A stretch of 64,000 nt of DNA from Aureimonas ureilytica (GCF_001475935.1 NZ_LDQA01000022.1:177042-241041), one strand, 5' to 3'. Counted from the stretch's first letter, positions 12,007-21,751 are shown. Notes: generated from the sequence alone by a model not told the origin. Made by a program: numbers and translations.

Positions 12007-13233
12007 TCATGGTCTCCGCAAAAGCTCCAGAAGCGCCTTGGAGGCGTTTCCATCCTCGTTCATGCCCGCTCGGCGCTGATAGGCGGTGATGGCGGATTTG
12101 GAACTGTCGCCAATCTTGCCGTCGATCTTGCCGTCATAAAGGCCATGCTGCGTGAGGCGCTGCTGCACTTCGTAACGCTCTTCCATCGACAAGGGAACGT
12201 AGCCGCGCGGCCAAGGATGCGCGAAGGCTCCATAGCCGGCAATGCGATCGGCGAGATGGCCGACGGCGAGCGCGTATTTGTCGGCATTGTTGTAGCGCTT
12301 GATGACGAAGAAATTCTTGGTCATCAGGAAGGCCGGGCCGTTGGCCCCCGCCGGCATCAGAAGATTGGCCCGGTCGGACGGCGTGGGGAAGGGGCGGCCG
12401 CTGACGCGCTTGAAGCCGAGCTGCTGCCATTGAGCCAGGCTCTTGCCGGCGCGCTCCAGCTTGGTGGAGCCACTGGGTGCAACGACTTCATAGCCCCAGC
12501 TCTTGCCGCTCTGCCAGCCGTTCTTGCGCAAGAGGTTGGCCGCCGTTGCCAGCGCGTCCGGCACCGAACCCCAGATGTCGGGATGTCCGTTGCCGTCCAT
12601 GTCCACGGCATAGGCCTGATAGCTGGTCGGTATGAACTGCGTGTGGCCCATCGCGCCCGCCCAGGAGCCGGTCAGTCCCTTGGGGCTGACATGCCCGTCC
12701 TGCACGATCTTGAGCGCGGCCAGAAGCTGGGTGCGGGCGAACTTGGCGCGCTTGGGGTCCATGTAGGCGAGGGTGGCGAGCGCCTGCGGCACGCTCTTCA
12801 TCACGTCCTGCCTCTGCAGGATGCGGCCATAGTTGGATTCCATCGACCAGATCGCCAGAAGGATATGGCGATCGACGCCGAAGCGCTGCTCGATCCGGTC
12901 CAGCCACGACTTGTACTGAACGAGCATCCGCCGGCCTTCGGCCACGGACTCGTCGTTCACGCGGTTGTCGAGATAGTCCCAGATCTTGTCCTGGAACTCG
13001 GGCTGGAAGCGCGCCTTGCGGATCACGTCGGGATCGGGTTCGGTCACGCCGTCGAACACGCGCTCATAGACGCGGCGGCTGATCCCGTTGGCGACGGCGG
13101 TCTTCTCGAAACCGACGATCCAGTTGCGGAAGCCCTGATCGGCGGCGGCAGGCGTGGCCAGAAGGCCCGCCAGAACGAGCGTGGCCGCGCCGAGGCGCGC
13201 GATGCGGGCGGTGATCGGTCCAGGCATAGGCAT
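12007..13233 (-). CDS. Lytic murein transglycosylase, MltB type with peptidoglycan-binding domain
   Basis: A 408-residue periplasmic enzyme that cleaves glycan strands with 1,6-anhydro product formation. A signal peptide (LGAATLVLAGLLATPAAA) precedes the catalytic domain at about 35-330, with the catalytic glutamate in IWSMESNYG and the family segments GSWAGAMGHTQFIPTSY and DMDGNGHPDIWGS. A C-terminal PG_binding_1 domain (about 340-405) begins near MEERYEVQQRLTQHGLYDG. No lipobox cysteine is seen, so this is a soluble MltB-like form. It is first in a two-gene unit with the DUF459 gene and divergent from galU. Confidence 0.93.
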   Translation of the reverse strand: MPMPGPITARIARLGAATLVLAGLLATPAAADQGFRNWIVGFEKTAVANGISRRVYERVFDGVTEPDPDVIRKARFQPEFQDKIWDYLDNRVNDESVAEGRRMLVQYKSWLDRIEQRFGVDRHILLAIWSMESNYGRILQRQDVMKSVPQALATLAYMDPKRAKFARTQLLAALKIVQDGHVSPKGLTGSWAGAMGHTQFIPTSYQAYAVDMDGNGHPDIWGSVPDALATAANLLRKNGWQSGKSWGYEVVAPSGSTKLERAGKSLAQWQQLGFKRVSGRPFPTPSDRANLLMPAGANGPAFLMTKNFFVIKRYNNADKYALAVGHLADRIAGYGAFAHPWPRGYVPLSMEERYEVQQRLTQHGLYDGKIDGKIGDSSKSAITAYQRRAGMNEDGNASKALLELLRRP

Positions 13234-13285
13234 GATCCTTCGTCGGACTGGTCGTGTGCTATGGCCTTCAGCTTAGGTTCAGGAT

Positions 13286-13302
13286 GTAAACGTTACGTTT
13301 AC
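13286..13302. promoter_or_regulatory. 17-base palindromic operator between mltB and galU
   Basis: GTAAACGT and ACGTTTAC form a perfect 8-base inverted repeat around one central T. It lies 53 bases upstream of the mltB start on one side and 155 bases upstream of galU on the other. The form suits a LacI- or TetR-type dimer, but I cannot name the protein. Confidence 0.5.
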
Positions 13303-13456
13303 CACGACGGAACACGAAATGCTGAAGAGATCGTAGCGCCACCAGAATTTCCCATGTTTCTGGGGCTAAAACGCGGCGTCGCATGTTGCTTGTCGACAGG
13401 TCATGCTTTCGTGATTTATGGGTTAACCCGAATCCAGCGGTTGGAAGGATTAGTGC

Positions 13457-14374
13457 ATGCGCAAGGTCAGAAAGGCCGTATTCCCGGTCGCCGGCTTGGG
13501 AACGCGGTTTCTTCCCGCTACGAAGGCCATCCCGAAGGAGATGCTGACGGTCGTCGACCGCCCGGTTATCCAGTATGTCGTCGATGAGGCCCGTCAGGCG
13601 GGGATCGAGCATCTGATCTTCGTGACCGGACGCAACAAGGGCGTCATCGAAGACTATTTCGACATTCAGGTCGAACTGCAGAATACGCTGACCGAGCGCA
13701 ACAAGAAGACCGAGCTGCAGCTGCTCGACAGCCTTCAGCCCAAAGCCGGCACCGCGAGCTTCACGCGCCAGCAGGCGCCGCTCGGCCTCGGCCATGCGGT
13801 CTGGTGCGCGCGCGATCTCGTCGGTCCCGAGCCTTTCGCGCTGCTTCTGCCCGACATGATCATGCAGTCCGAAGAAGGCTGCCTGAAGAAGATGGTCGAG
13901 CTTTACGAGCAGACCGGCGGCAACGTCATCTCCGTCGAACAGTGCGACCCGTCCGAAGCCCATAAATACGGCATCGTCGGGAAGGGTGCCGATGTCGGCA
14001 CCGGCTTCAAGGTCGACGGCATGGTCGAGAAGCCGAAGAACGAGGAAGCGCCCTCGAACTTCTTCATCTCCGGCCGCTACATCCTTCAGCCCGAGATCTT
14101 CGACATTCTCTCGACCCAGGAAAAGGGCGCGGGCAACGAGATCCAGCTGACCGACGGCATGTTGAAGCTGGCCAAGAGCCAGGACTTCTTCGCTCATCCC
14201 TTCACCGGCCGCACGTTCGACTGCGGCTCGAAGGAAGGCTTCATTCAGGCCAATGTCGCCTTCGCGCTGTGGCGTCACGACATTCGCGGCAAGGTCTTCG
14301 ACAATCTCCACGAGCTGATGGCGACGGTGGAGCCTCAGGAGCGCCGCGCGACGGATCGCCGCGCCGCCGAGTGA
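13457..14374 (+). CDS. galU: UTP-glucose-1-phosphate uridylyltransferase
   Basis: A 305-residue nucleotidyltransferase making UDP-glucose, the glucose donor for exopolysaccharide, glucans and lipopolysaccharide. The N-terminal signature [23 protein letters not shown] binds UTP, and the later blocks [19 protein letters not shown] and MVEKPK match GalU. The C-terminal FDCGSKEGF segment is also typical. The length is normal. It is monocistronic, with a palindrome upstream and a terminator downstream; envelope genes surround it. Confidence 0.96.
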   Translation: MRKVRKAVFPVAGLGTRFLPATKAIPKEMLTVVDRPVIQYVVDEARQAGIEHLIFVTGRNKGVIEDYFDIQVELQNTLTERNKKTELQLLDSLQPKAGTASFTRQQAPLGLGHAVWCARDLVGPEPFALLLPDMIMQSEEGCLKKMVELYEQTGGNVISVEQCDPSEAHKYGIVGKGADVGTGFKVDGMVEKPKNEEAPSNFFISGRYILQPEIFDILSTQEKGAGNEIQLTDGMLKLAKSQDFFAHPFTGRTFDCGSKEGFIQANVAFALWRHDIRGKVFDNLHELMATVEPQERRATDRRAAE

Positions 14375-14403
14375 GCGCCGGATTTTCCATCTTCTGAATC
14401 GAG

Positions 14404-14427
14404 AAGGGCGCCGAGGCGCCCTTTTTC
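14404..14427 (+). terminator. Terminator between galU and the barrel gene
   Basis: The stem AGGGCGCC/GGCGCCCT with a 2-base centre is followed by TTTTTCG. It ends galU and may also block convergent transcription from the minus strand. Confidence 0.85.
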
Positions 14428-14455
14428 GTATCTGGACGCGCGTTTCGTCGCTCGC

Positions 14456-16153
14456 TCAATTCTGAAGGCGGACACCGACGCGCACCGTGTTGGCGCTGTA
14501 ATTGTTGAAGGGCAGGGCGGCTTCGAAGCGGTCGTAGCGATAGAGGCCCGTCAGGGCGAGATGCTGGTTCAGCCAATAGGTGAAGCCGGCCTCGCCGCTA
14601 TAGACATATTCGTTGGCGACCGTGCGTCGCTCGCGCAGGCCCGCGATCAGCGTGGTGTTGAATTCCAGCCGCGCGGTGGCGCGGTGCGTCAGGCCGAGGC
14701 TGAGCTGATAGAGCGTCGCGGTGTCGAGGCTCGTCGTCTCCGGCTCGAACGAGGTCGTACCGCGCAGCGTGACGTCGGTGCCCCGGCGCGGCGACCAGGC
14801 GAGCAGGGCGTCCAGCGTCGGGCTGCCGATCGTGGGCAGGCTGTTGTCGTCTGGAATGTTCCACGCATAGCCCAGTGCGATCTCGCCGGAGACTTTCTCA
14901 CCCCGGCTGAAGCCGACGCCGCCGCGGAGCGCCGGGATCGCGCTGTCGCGGCTGACCCCGCCAAAGCTCGTCTTGTCGAAGGCACGCCGCCCGATGCTGG
15001 CCGCGACAAAGGGATGGAGCGGCGCGCGCTCGTCCAGCGTCGCCTTCAGGCCGGCCGTATAGGTCGTGAAACTGTCGTCCAGCGAATTGGTGCGCTGTGC
15101 CCGGTCGGACAGATCGTCCCGCACCGCTTGAAGCGTCGTCACCGTATCGAAGCGCCCAAAGCGGTTCTGAAGCTCTGCGCTCATGGAATAGCGGAGTCGA
15201 TCGGCGCGCGCCGCAGCGTCCTGTACCGCGCCGACGGTCAAATCGTCTTCGCGGCTGAAGGACACGGCCCCCCGCAGAACGGCGGTCATGTCGCGCGAGA
15301 TGTCGATGCGCACCCGGCCATCGGCGTCGACCTGCGGCTCGTCCTTGACCGGCCCCGACATGTTGCGTCGATAGGTAGCCGCCACGTTCAACTCCGCCTC
15401 GTGGCGTGACCAGTCGGAGACAAGCCGCCCGGTCAGCGTGCTCTGGCTGAAGAAGCCGCTCACCCCGTCGCGCGACGCGGTGAGATTATCGGAGGCACCG
15501 AGACTTTGGTCGAGCGTGAGATAGCCCATGAACGAGCCGATCCGCGTGCCGACCGGCGCGAACGGGTCGTTCGACCTGATGCCCGGCGCCAGCCGCCGAA
15601 GGCTGGCATAGGCGTCGCTCAGGCGGCGATTGCCGATCTCATCCAGCGTCGGGCTGCGCACCGGGCCGATGGATTGAAACAGATTGCTGGACGGTGCGTC
15701 GGGTTCGGCCGCCCGGCGGGGCGCGTGGGGCTGCGCGGTATCGGACCCGGCATCACCCGTACGAAGGGCCGGCGTGTCGCGAAAGTTTTCGCGGCGCGAC
15801 AGGCCCGGATTGGTGGTGTCGTCGGGGAGGGAAGGTGTCGGCGCGCTGCGGCGGAGCGCGTCCACATCCAGGCGGAGCCCATCGTCGATCCGACCCGACT
15901 GGCCAATGTCGCTCGAAGAGAGAGGCGGTGCGAGCCGTTCGCTGCCCGACAGGGGGGGGGCCGTCAGGCGCTGGCCGGATGATAGCCGTGCGCCAGCACT
16001 CAGGGGAGCGGTGGGCGCTGGCGTGTCGGCGAGATCGGTCTGCTCTTCCGGCCCGGAAGGCTCCTGCGCCATGGCTCGGGTTGGGTACGCGGAGAGACTG
16101 CAGGCGGCCAGAAGACCGCAGGCCGCGGCGCGGTATCGAAGCCTGACTGCCAT
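14456..16153 (-). CDS. Outer-membrane beta-barrel protein
   Basis: A 565-residue exported protein. From the ATG at 16153 it has a clear signal peptide (CGLLAACSLSAYPTRAMA|QE); the frame is open for another 25 codons upstream but that part would spoil the signal. Residues ~30-170 are rich in Pro, Ser, Ala and Asp and look disordered. The remainder alternates polar and hydrophobic residues in about 16 strand-like segments, such as AELNVAATYRR, GEIALGYAWNI and LALTGLYRYDRF, ending in NTVRVGVRLQN. This fits the OMP_b-brl_2/BBP2 class seen in rhizobia. It does not end in Phe as many barrels do. Ligand or role is unknown. It is convergent with galU. Confidence 0.75.
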   Translation of the reverse strand: MAVRLRYRAAACGLLAACSLSAYPTRAMAQEPSGPEEQTDLADTPAPTAPLSAGARLSSGQRLTAPPLSGSERLAPPLSSSDIGQSGRIDDGLRLDVDALRRSAPTPSLPDDTTNPGLSRRENFRDTPALRTGDAGSDTAQPHAPRRAAEPDAPSSNLFQSIGPVRSPTLDEIGNRRLSDAYASLRRLAPGIRSNDPFAPVGTRIGSFMGYLTLDQSLGASDNLTASRDGVSGFFSQSTLTGRLVSDWSRHEAELNVAATYRRNMSGPVKDEPQVDADGRVRIDISRDMTAVLRGAVSFSREDDLTVGAVQDAAARADRLRYSMSAELQNRFGRFDTVTTLQAVRDDLSDRAQRTNSLDDSFTTYTAGLKATLDERAPLHPFVAASIGRRAFDKTSFGGVSRDSAIPALRGGVGFSRGEKVSGEIALGYAWNIPDDNSLPTIGSPTLDALLAWSPRRGTDVTLRGTTSFEPETTSLDTATLYQLSLGLTHRATARLEFNTTLIAGLRERRTVANEYVYSGEAGFTYWLNQHLALTGLYRYDRFEAALPFNNYSANTVRVGVRLQN

Positions 16154-16353
16154 CGAAAGAGCGGTTCCCTGCCCGAAAAGGCCGGACGATCCGGCGGCGC
16201 GAAAGATGACCGAACGGTAAATCGGCATGGTTAAGAATTGGTTGTCGGCCTCTTATGGCGCGCCGGCCTTGCGCCGAGCCCAACAGGGCGCTTACCCCGC
16301 CGAGGTGGCGTTCCCTCGTTCCGAAGGGTAGGAGAGGGGACAAGCAATCCGAA

Positions 16354-17346
16354 ATGGCTCTCTTCATGCTCGACCTGTCCGCGTCTCCCGGCATCGCCTC
16401 CGCCCTTCGCACGGTGGGAACCGAGGCGGAGGGGCTTCATGCCCTGGCGGCCGCGCTGCAAGGGCCGCTCGGCCCCGCCTTCGAGGACGCGCTGGCGCGC
16501 ATCGCCGCCGTATCCGGGCGCGTGATCGTGACCGGGATCGGCAAGAGCGGCCATATCGGCGCGAAGATCGCCGCGACCTTCGCCTCCACCGGCACCCCCG
16601 CCTCCTTCGTGCACGCGGCCGAGGCCAATCACGGCGATCTCGGCATGATCGCCTCGGGCGATGTCGTACTCGCCCTGTCCAAGGGAGGCGAAAGCCCGGA
16701 GATGAAAAGCGTCATTGCCTATACGAGGCGCTTCTCCATTCCGCTGATCGCCATGACCGCCGCCCCCGAATCTTCGCTGGGGCGTGAGGCCGATGTGGTT
16801 CTCCTGCTGCCGCCCGCCGAGGAAGCCTGTCCACATGGGCTTGCGCCCACCACCTCGGCGCTGACGCAACTGGCGCTGGGCGATGCGCTGGCGATCGCGC
16901 TTCTGGAAGCGCGTGGCTTTTCGCCGAGCGATTTCCGCGTCTTCCATCCCGGTGGCAAGCTCGGCGCGATCCTGACCCATGTCGGAGACATCATGCATCG
17001 CGGCGAGGCCATGCCGCTGATCGCTTCGGGCGCGCTCATGTCGGAAGCGATCCTGGCGATCTCGCACAAAGGTTTCGGCTGCGTCGCGGTGGTGGATGTT
17101 GAAGGGCGTTTGCTCGGCATCATCACGGACGGCGACTTGCGCCGTCATCTGGCGCCCGACCTTCTCCTGCGCACGGTGGACGAGGTGATGACGCGCTCGC
17201 CCAAGACGATCCGGCCGGATACCTTGGCCGTGAAGGCGCTCGATATTCTCAATTCCTCCAACATTACCGCGTTGATGGTGGTGGAAGCCGACCTGCCGGT
17301 CGGTATCCTGCATTTGCACGATCTCCTGAGGATCGGTGTGGTCTGA
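16354..17346 (+). CDS. kdsD: D-arabinose 5-phosphate isomerase, KpsF/GutQ family
   Basis: A 330-residue enzyme converting ribulose 5-phosphate to arabinose 5-phosphate, the first step towards KDO for lipopolysaccharide or capsule. A SIS sugar-phosphate domain covers about 30-180 with VTGIGKSGHIGAK and SKGGESPEMK, and two CBS domains cover about 200-325 (DIMHRGEAMPL, GCVAVVDVEGRLLGIITDGDLRRHL, DEVMTRSPKTI). The HPGGKLGA segment is conserved. The start at 16354 was preferred to an upstream in-frame start because it matches the family N-terminus and a GGAGAGGGG site lies upstream, at a somewhat long spacing. The symbol is by family; gutQ/kpsF are alternatives. Confidence 0.93.
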   Translation: MALFMLDLSASPGIASALRTVGTEAEGLHALAAALQGPLGPAFEDALARIAAVSGRVIVTGIGKSGHIGAKIAATFASTGTPASFVHAAEANHGDLGMIASGDVVLALSKGGESPEMKSVIAYTRRFSIPLIAMTAAPESSLGREADVVLLLPPAEEACPHGLAPTTSALTQLALGDALAIALLEARGFSPSDFRVFHPGGKLGAILTHVGDIMHRGEAMPLIASGALMSEAILAISHKGFGCVAVVDVEGRLLGIITDGDLRRHLAPDLLLRTVDEVMTRSPKTIRPDTLAVKALDILNSSNITALMVVEADLPVGILHLHDLLRIGVV

Positions 17347-17511
17347 CAGATTGTGAATCGCAACCTGAGTTTGTATCTTTAGCCGGTGAACTTGAAGTTC
17401 GTGGGCTTCGTAGAAACGTGTGCGGTTGTGCTTCATGCGCGCTGCTATGACAAAGGCGTGGCATCCCGCGCGCCGGTGCAGGCTTCGGGCTAGGGGGGGA
17501 CAGAAGCGGAT

Positions 17512-18660
17512 ATGACGTGGAGCGAGCCGATCACGGCGGATCTGAAAGGGATGGACCCTTTGCAGGAACAGGGCGTGATGTGGGACGCCATTCGCTCCGT
17601 CGATTGGGCCGGATCATCGCTCGGCCCGATCGAGGGCTGGCCTTTCACGCTTCGCGCCGTGCTGCGCACCGTTCTGGCGTCGAAACAGCCCATGTGCCTC
17701 TGGTGGGGGCCGGATCTTCTTCAGTTTCACAACGAGGCCTATCTGCCGATGCTCGGCGCGCGGGCGGATGGTGCGATCGGCAAGCCGTTCAGCGTGCTTT
17801 GGGCCGACGTTTCCGAGGACGTCATGCCCTATCTCAAGCAGGCGCTGGCCGGTCAGGGAACATGGGCGGAAGACCTGCCGCTGACCGTGACGCGGAACGG
17901 CTATCCCGAAGAAACCTACTGGTCCTTTTCCTATAGTCCGCTCTTCAACGACCATGGGCGGATCGCCGGCGCGCTGAATATCGTGACCGAGACGACGCGC
18001 CTCATGCGCGAGCGCCAGGAGCTGGAAGAGCTGAACCGCAACCTGTCGGACAGTCTCGCCCGGCAGGAAGAGGGCGAGCGCCAGCGCCGCGTCTTGCAAC
18101 GCGAACTCTCGCACCGGATGAAGAACACGCTGGCCATGGTTCAGGCCGTGGTGACGCAGAGCCTTCGGCACTCCACCTCGATCGAGGAGGCGACGCAGGT
18201 CGCCTCCGCCCGCATCCAGGCCCTCGGCCGGGCGCAGGACATGCTGACGGCGACGGACTGGACGATCGCGGACCTTCGCGCCGCCGTCGATGCGGCGATC
18301 GAACCCCATGTCGATCGCAGTGGCCGTTTCATCGTCTCGGGCGACACGCTCGACCTGTCGGCCCAGCAGGCCATGGGCGTGGCGCTGGCGCTGCACGAAC
18401 TGGCGACCAACGCCGTGAAATACGGCGCGCTCTCGGTGGACGAAGGCTGTGTCAAAGTTGGGTGGCATGTCTCGCCCGAGGGCGAGTTCCATTTCGAATG
18501 GCGCGAGGAAAACGGGCCCGAAGTCAAACCGCTAAGCCGCAAGGGTTTCGGCACCCGGCTGACCGAACGCGTGGTTCCCGGCTATTTCAACGGCCGCGCC
18601 GAGACCGACTTCCAGCCGGACGGGATCGTCTATCGCCTCCAAGGGCGGTTGGAGCCCTGA
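17512..18660 (+). CDS. HWE-family sensor histidine kinase with PAS domain
   Basis: A 382-residue cytoplasmic sensor kinase. Residues ~20-165 form a PAS-type fold (MWDAIRSVDWAGSSLGP, then MCLWWGPDLLQFHNEAYLPMLG and YWSFSYSPLFNDHGRIAGAL), a short coiled coil follows (about 163-195), then the HWE kinase domain with His201 in ELSHRMKNTLAMVQAVV, the N-box LHELATNAVKYGAL and the FEWREENGP block that supplies the W-x-E feature. There is no membrane segment and no receiver domain. No response regulator is adjacent, so it is an orphan. In alphaproteobacteria such kinases often feed the general stress response or light/redox sensing; which one applies here is unknown. Confidence 0.92.
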   Translation: MTWSEPITADLKGMDPLQEQGVMWDAIRSVDWAGSSLGPIEGWPFTLRAVLRTVLASKQPMCLWWGPDLLQFHNEAYLPMLGARADGAIGKPFSVLWADVSEDVMPYLKQALAGQGTWAEDLPLTVTRNGYPEETYWSFSYSPLFNDHGRIAGALNIVTETTRLMRERQELEELNRNLSDSLARQEEGERQRRVLQRELSHRMKNTLAMVQAVVTQSLRHSTSIEEATQVASARIQALGRAQDMLTATDWTIADLRAAVDAAIEPHVDRSGRFIVSGDTLDLSAQQAMGVALALHELATNAVKYGALSVDEGCVKVGWHVSPEGEFHFEWREENGPEVKPLSRKGFGTRLTERVVPGYFNGRAETDFQPDGIVYRLQGRLEP

Positions 18661-18823
18661 GCCGCCGGTCTGGCGCTGCGTGATCGCGCTTTCGCAGCGC
18701 TGGCGTTTCGGGCATGTCCATGCTTTCGCGGCGCTGGTTCGGGCCGCATCGGTTGCAGGAACCGGCCGCTCGGGCCAGCATGTCTTCAAGGGCTCAACGC
18801 CCGCCATCAGGAGTTTCAGCATC

Positions 18824-18976
18824 ATGGACAGTCTCAAGGCGCAGAACGATCCGCTGCTGCGCGTCTGGCGCATCATCGTCGGCGGCAATGAAGCGACGGG
18901 CATGATTCGCCTCATGGGCTTTCTCGCCGCCTTCGTGCTGATCGGCGGCCTCATCTTCGCCCTCGCCACACGCTGA
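18824..18976 (+). CDS. Small single-helix membrane protein (50 aa)
   Basis: A 50-residue protein, MDSLKAQNDPLLRVW at the start, then one membrane helix at about 28-47 (IRLMGFLAAFVLIGGLIFAL) and the end ATR. An AGGAG site lies 11 bases before the ATG at 18824, whereas the longer open frame to the left has no site. It sits between the HWE kinase gene and the acyl-CoA synthetase fusion, on the same strand as both. I do not recognise the family. Short soluble N-terminus plus one helix suggests a membrane accessory protein, but no partner is shown. Confidence 0.65.
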   Translation: MDSLKAQNDPLLRVWRIIVGGNEATGMIRLMGFLAAFVLIGGLIFALATR

Positions 18977-19022
18977 CGGGCGTTCCGTCCCGCCGGCACC
19001 CCGCCGGGCTCCAGAGGCCGTC

Positions 19023-21725
19023 ATGACCATCAGCAATCTCGATGCCGTGTTCGAACCCAAGGCCATCGCGCTGATCGGCGCGAGCAATCGTGAGGGCTCG
19101 GTCGGGGCGGTTCTGGCGCGCAATCTCTTCGGATCGGGCTTTGTCGGCCCGGTCATGCCGGTCAATCCGCACGAGCAGGCGATCCGATCCTCGGTCAACT
19201 TCCGCTCTGTCGCCGACCTGCCGATCACGCCCGATCTCGCGGTGATCGCGACCCCGGCCCCGAGCGTGGCTAATATCATCGACGAACTCGGTCGGCGCGG
19301 TTGCCGCGCGGCTGTGGTCATCTCCACCGGCTTTGCCGATCCTGTCCTCCGGCAAGGGCTGCTCAATGCTGCCAAGCCGCATCGGCTGCGCATCGTCGGG
19401 CCGAACTGTATCGGCGTGATGTCGCCGGGCATCGGCGTCAATGCCAGCTTCGCGCATCTGACGCCGCGCGCCGGCGACATCGCCTTTGTCAGCCAGTCCG
19501 ACTCCATCGCGACGGCGGTGCTGGATTGGGCCGATGTGCGCGAGATCGGCTTTTCGCATGTCGTCTCCACCGGCGACATGTGCGACGTCGATATCGGCGA
19601 TCTCCTCGATTATCTCGCGCTGGATACGAAGACGCGCGCCATCCTTCTCCATATCGAGGACATCACCGACGCGCCGAAATTCATGACGGCGGCGCGCATC
19701 GCCGCCCGTGCCAAGCCGGTGGTGGTCATCAAGGCGGGCCGCTCGGCGGCGGTCGCAGGCCCCTCTGCGTCGCATTCCCATTCACGGGCGCTGGCCGATG
19801 AGGACGCGGTCTATGATGCCGCCTTGCGGCGCGCCGGCATGTTGCGCGTCGATTCGCTGCGCGAACTGTTCGAAGCGGTCGGAACGCTTGCCTCCGCCAT
19901 CCGTCCCAAGGGGAACCGGCTGGCGATTCTCACCAATGGCGGCGGCGCGGGTCTGCTGGCGGCCGATGCCTTGAGCGATCTCGGCGGCCAACTGGCCGAT
20001 CTCTCTTCCGAGACGATGGCGAAGCTCGCGCGTTTCACGCAGCCGGACGAGAACGACCCGCGCTTCGTCAATATCCCGCGCGACGCGTCCGGCAGCCTCT
20101 ATGGCCAAGCGCTCGAAACGCTGCTCGACGATCCCGGCCAGGATGCGGTTCTCGTCATGAACACGCCGCAGGCGCTGGCGGACGGGCGGGGCGCGGCGGA
20201 AGCGACGGTGGCGAGCGCCAAGGCGCGGCGAGGCGCGCCGGTTCTGACCTGCTGGCTCGGCGAGCGCGCGGCGCGCGAGTCCCGCCGCCTCTTCGCGGCG
20301 CGGGGCATCCCGACCTATCAGACGCCGGACGAGTCCGTGCGCGCCTTCATGCAGCTCGTCAATTATCGCCGCAATCAGGACCTTCTGATGCAGACGCCGC
20401 CGGCCATCCAGCCGGGCGCGGCCGATGGTGCGAAGGCGCGGGCGGTGCTGTCCCGGGCGGCCGGGGAGGGGCGCTGCGTCCTGACGGAGCCCGAGGCCAA
20501 GACGCTGCTCTCCGCCTATGGCATACCCGTCGTGCAAACGGAGATCGCCCACAGCCCGGGCGAGGCGGCGGCGCTGGCGGGCGCTATCGGCTTTCCGGTC
20601 GCGCTGAAGATCCTGTCTCAGGACATCGCCCACAAGTCCGATGTCGGCGGCGTTCGGCTCGAACTCGACACGCCCGAGATGGTGCGCGAAGCCGGCGAAC
20701 ATATGCTGAAGCTCGTGGCCGAGCGTCATCCGGGCGCGCGGATCGAAGGCTTCACCGTGCAGGCGATGATCCAGCGCCCGCGTGCGCACGAACTGATCCT
20801 CGGCGTCGGCACGAATGCGCTGTTCGGCCCGGTGCTTCTCGTCGGGCAGGGTGGCACGGCGGCCGAGGTCATCGCCGATCGCGCCATCGGCCTGCCGCCG
20901 CTGAACCTACCGCTCGCCCATGACATGATCGGACGCACGAAGGTCTCGCGCCTGATGAAGGGCTATCGCGACTGGCCCGCCGCCGACAGCGATGCCGTGG
21001 CGGCGACGCTCGTCAAGCTGTCCCAGCTCATCGCCGATTTCGACGAGATCGCCGAGCTCGACATCAACCCGCTTCTGGTGGACGAGGCCGGGGTCATCGC
21101 GCTCGACGCGCGGGTCGTCTTGCGCACCTTGACCGGCGCGCCGCGCTCGCGCTTCGCCATCCGGCCCTATCCCAACGAGCTGGAGCATGTGGCGCATTCC
21201 CGCTCGGGGTCGAGCTTCTTCCTGCGCCCGATCCGGCCGGAGGACGAGCCGGGGATCGTGGAGATGATCGCGCGTTCCGACGCCGAAGATGTGCGGCTGC
21301 GCTTCTTCGCGCCGATGAAGCGGATCGGCCATGCCTTCGCCGCGCGCCTGACCCAGATCGACTATCGCCGCGAGATGGCCTTCGTTGCCACCCGCGCGGG
21401 AGAGGCGGAGGGCGATATCCTGGGCGTCGCGCGTCTCGTGTCGGACCCCGACGAGAAGAAGGCCGAGTTCGGCATCATGGTCCGCTCCGACCAGAAAGGG
21501 CGCGGTCTCGGCTGGCTTCTGATGGAAACCATCCTCGACTATGCGCGCCGGCGCGGTCTCTCCCGCGTCTATGGCGAGGTCCTGGGCGAAAACCGCGCCA
21601 TGCTGGCCATGGCGGAGGAACTCGGCTTTCGCCAGAGCCCGCACCCGGAGGACGTCGCACTGCGCCGGGTGGAGGTCGATGTCGAGACCTATCGTGCCAA
21701 GGGCCGGCCCGTCGGCGATCCGTGA
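19023..21725 (+). CDS. Acyl-CoA synthetase (NDP-forming) / GNAT acetyltransferase fusion, Pat-like
   Basis: A 900-residue protein with the layout of YfiQ/Pat lysine acetyltransferases. Order: CoA-binding Rossmann domain (about 5-130, AIALIGASNREGSVG), succinyl-CoA-ligase-like domains (about 145-440) with the possible phospho-histidine region ASHSHSRALADEDAVYDA, an ATP-grasp domain (about 470-700, ALKILSQDIAHKSDVGG), and a C-terminal GNAT domain (about 725-890, GIMVRSDQKGRGLGWLLME with the acetyl-CoA loop). In enterobacteria the synthetase part is a non-catalytic sensor and the GNAT part acetylates proteins such as Acs. Here the ligase half looks well preserved, so enzyme activity cannot be ruled out. 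It is separated by 46 bases from the small membrane gene upstream. Confidence 0.93.
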   Translation: MTISNLDAVFEPKAIALIGASNREGSVGAVLARNLFGSGFVGPVMPVNPHEQAIRSSVNFRSVADLPITPDLAVIATPAPSVANIIDELGRRGCRAAVVISTGFADPVLRQGLLNAAKPHRLRIVGPNCIGVMSPGIGVNASFAHLTPRAGDIAFVSQSDSIATAVLDWADVREIGFSHVVSTGDMCDVDIGDLLDYLALDTKTRAILLHIEDITDAPKFMTAARIAARAKPVVVIKAGRSAAVAGPSASHSHSRALADEDAVYDAALRRAGMLRVDSLRELFEAVGTLASAIRPKGNRLAILTNGGGAGLLAADALSDLGGQLADLSSETMAKLARFTQPDENDPRFVNIPRDASGSLYGQALETLLDDPGQDAVLVMNTPQALADGRGAAEATVASAKARRGAPVLTCWLGERAARESRRLFAARGIPTYQTPDESVRAFMQLVNYRRNQDLLMQTPPAIQPGAADGAKARAVLSRAAGEGRCVLTEPEAKTLLSAYGIPVVQTEIAHSPGEAAALAGAIGFPVALKILSQDIAHKSDVGGVRLELDTPEMVREAGEHMLKLVAERHPGARIEGFTVQAMIQRPRAHELILGVGTNALFGPVLLVGQGGTAAEVIADRAIGLPPLNLPLAHDMIGRTKVSRLMKGYRDWPAADSDAVAATLVKLSQLIADFDEIAELDINPLLVDEAGVIALDARVVLRTLTGAPRSRFAIRPYPNELEHVAHSRSGSSFFLRPIRPEDEPGIVEMIARSDAEDVRLRFFAPMKRIGHAFAARLTQIDYRREMAFVATRAGEAEGDILGVARLVSDPDEKKAEFGIMVRSDQKGRGLGWLLMETILDYARRRGLSRVYGEVLGENRAMLAMAEELGFRQSPHPEDVALRRVEVDVETYRAKGRPVGDP

Positions 21726-21751
21726 TCGCCTTCAAGGCCAGCCGCTGATCG

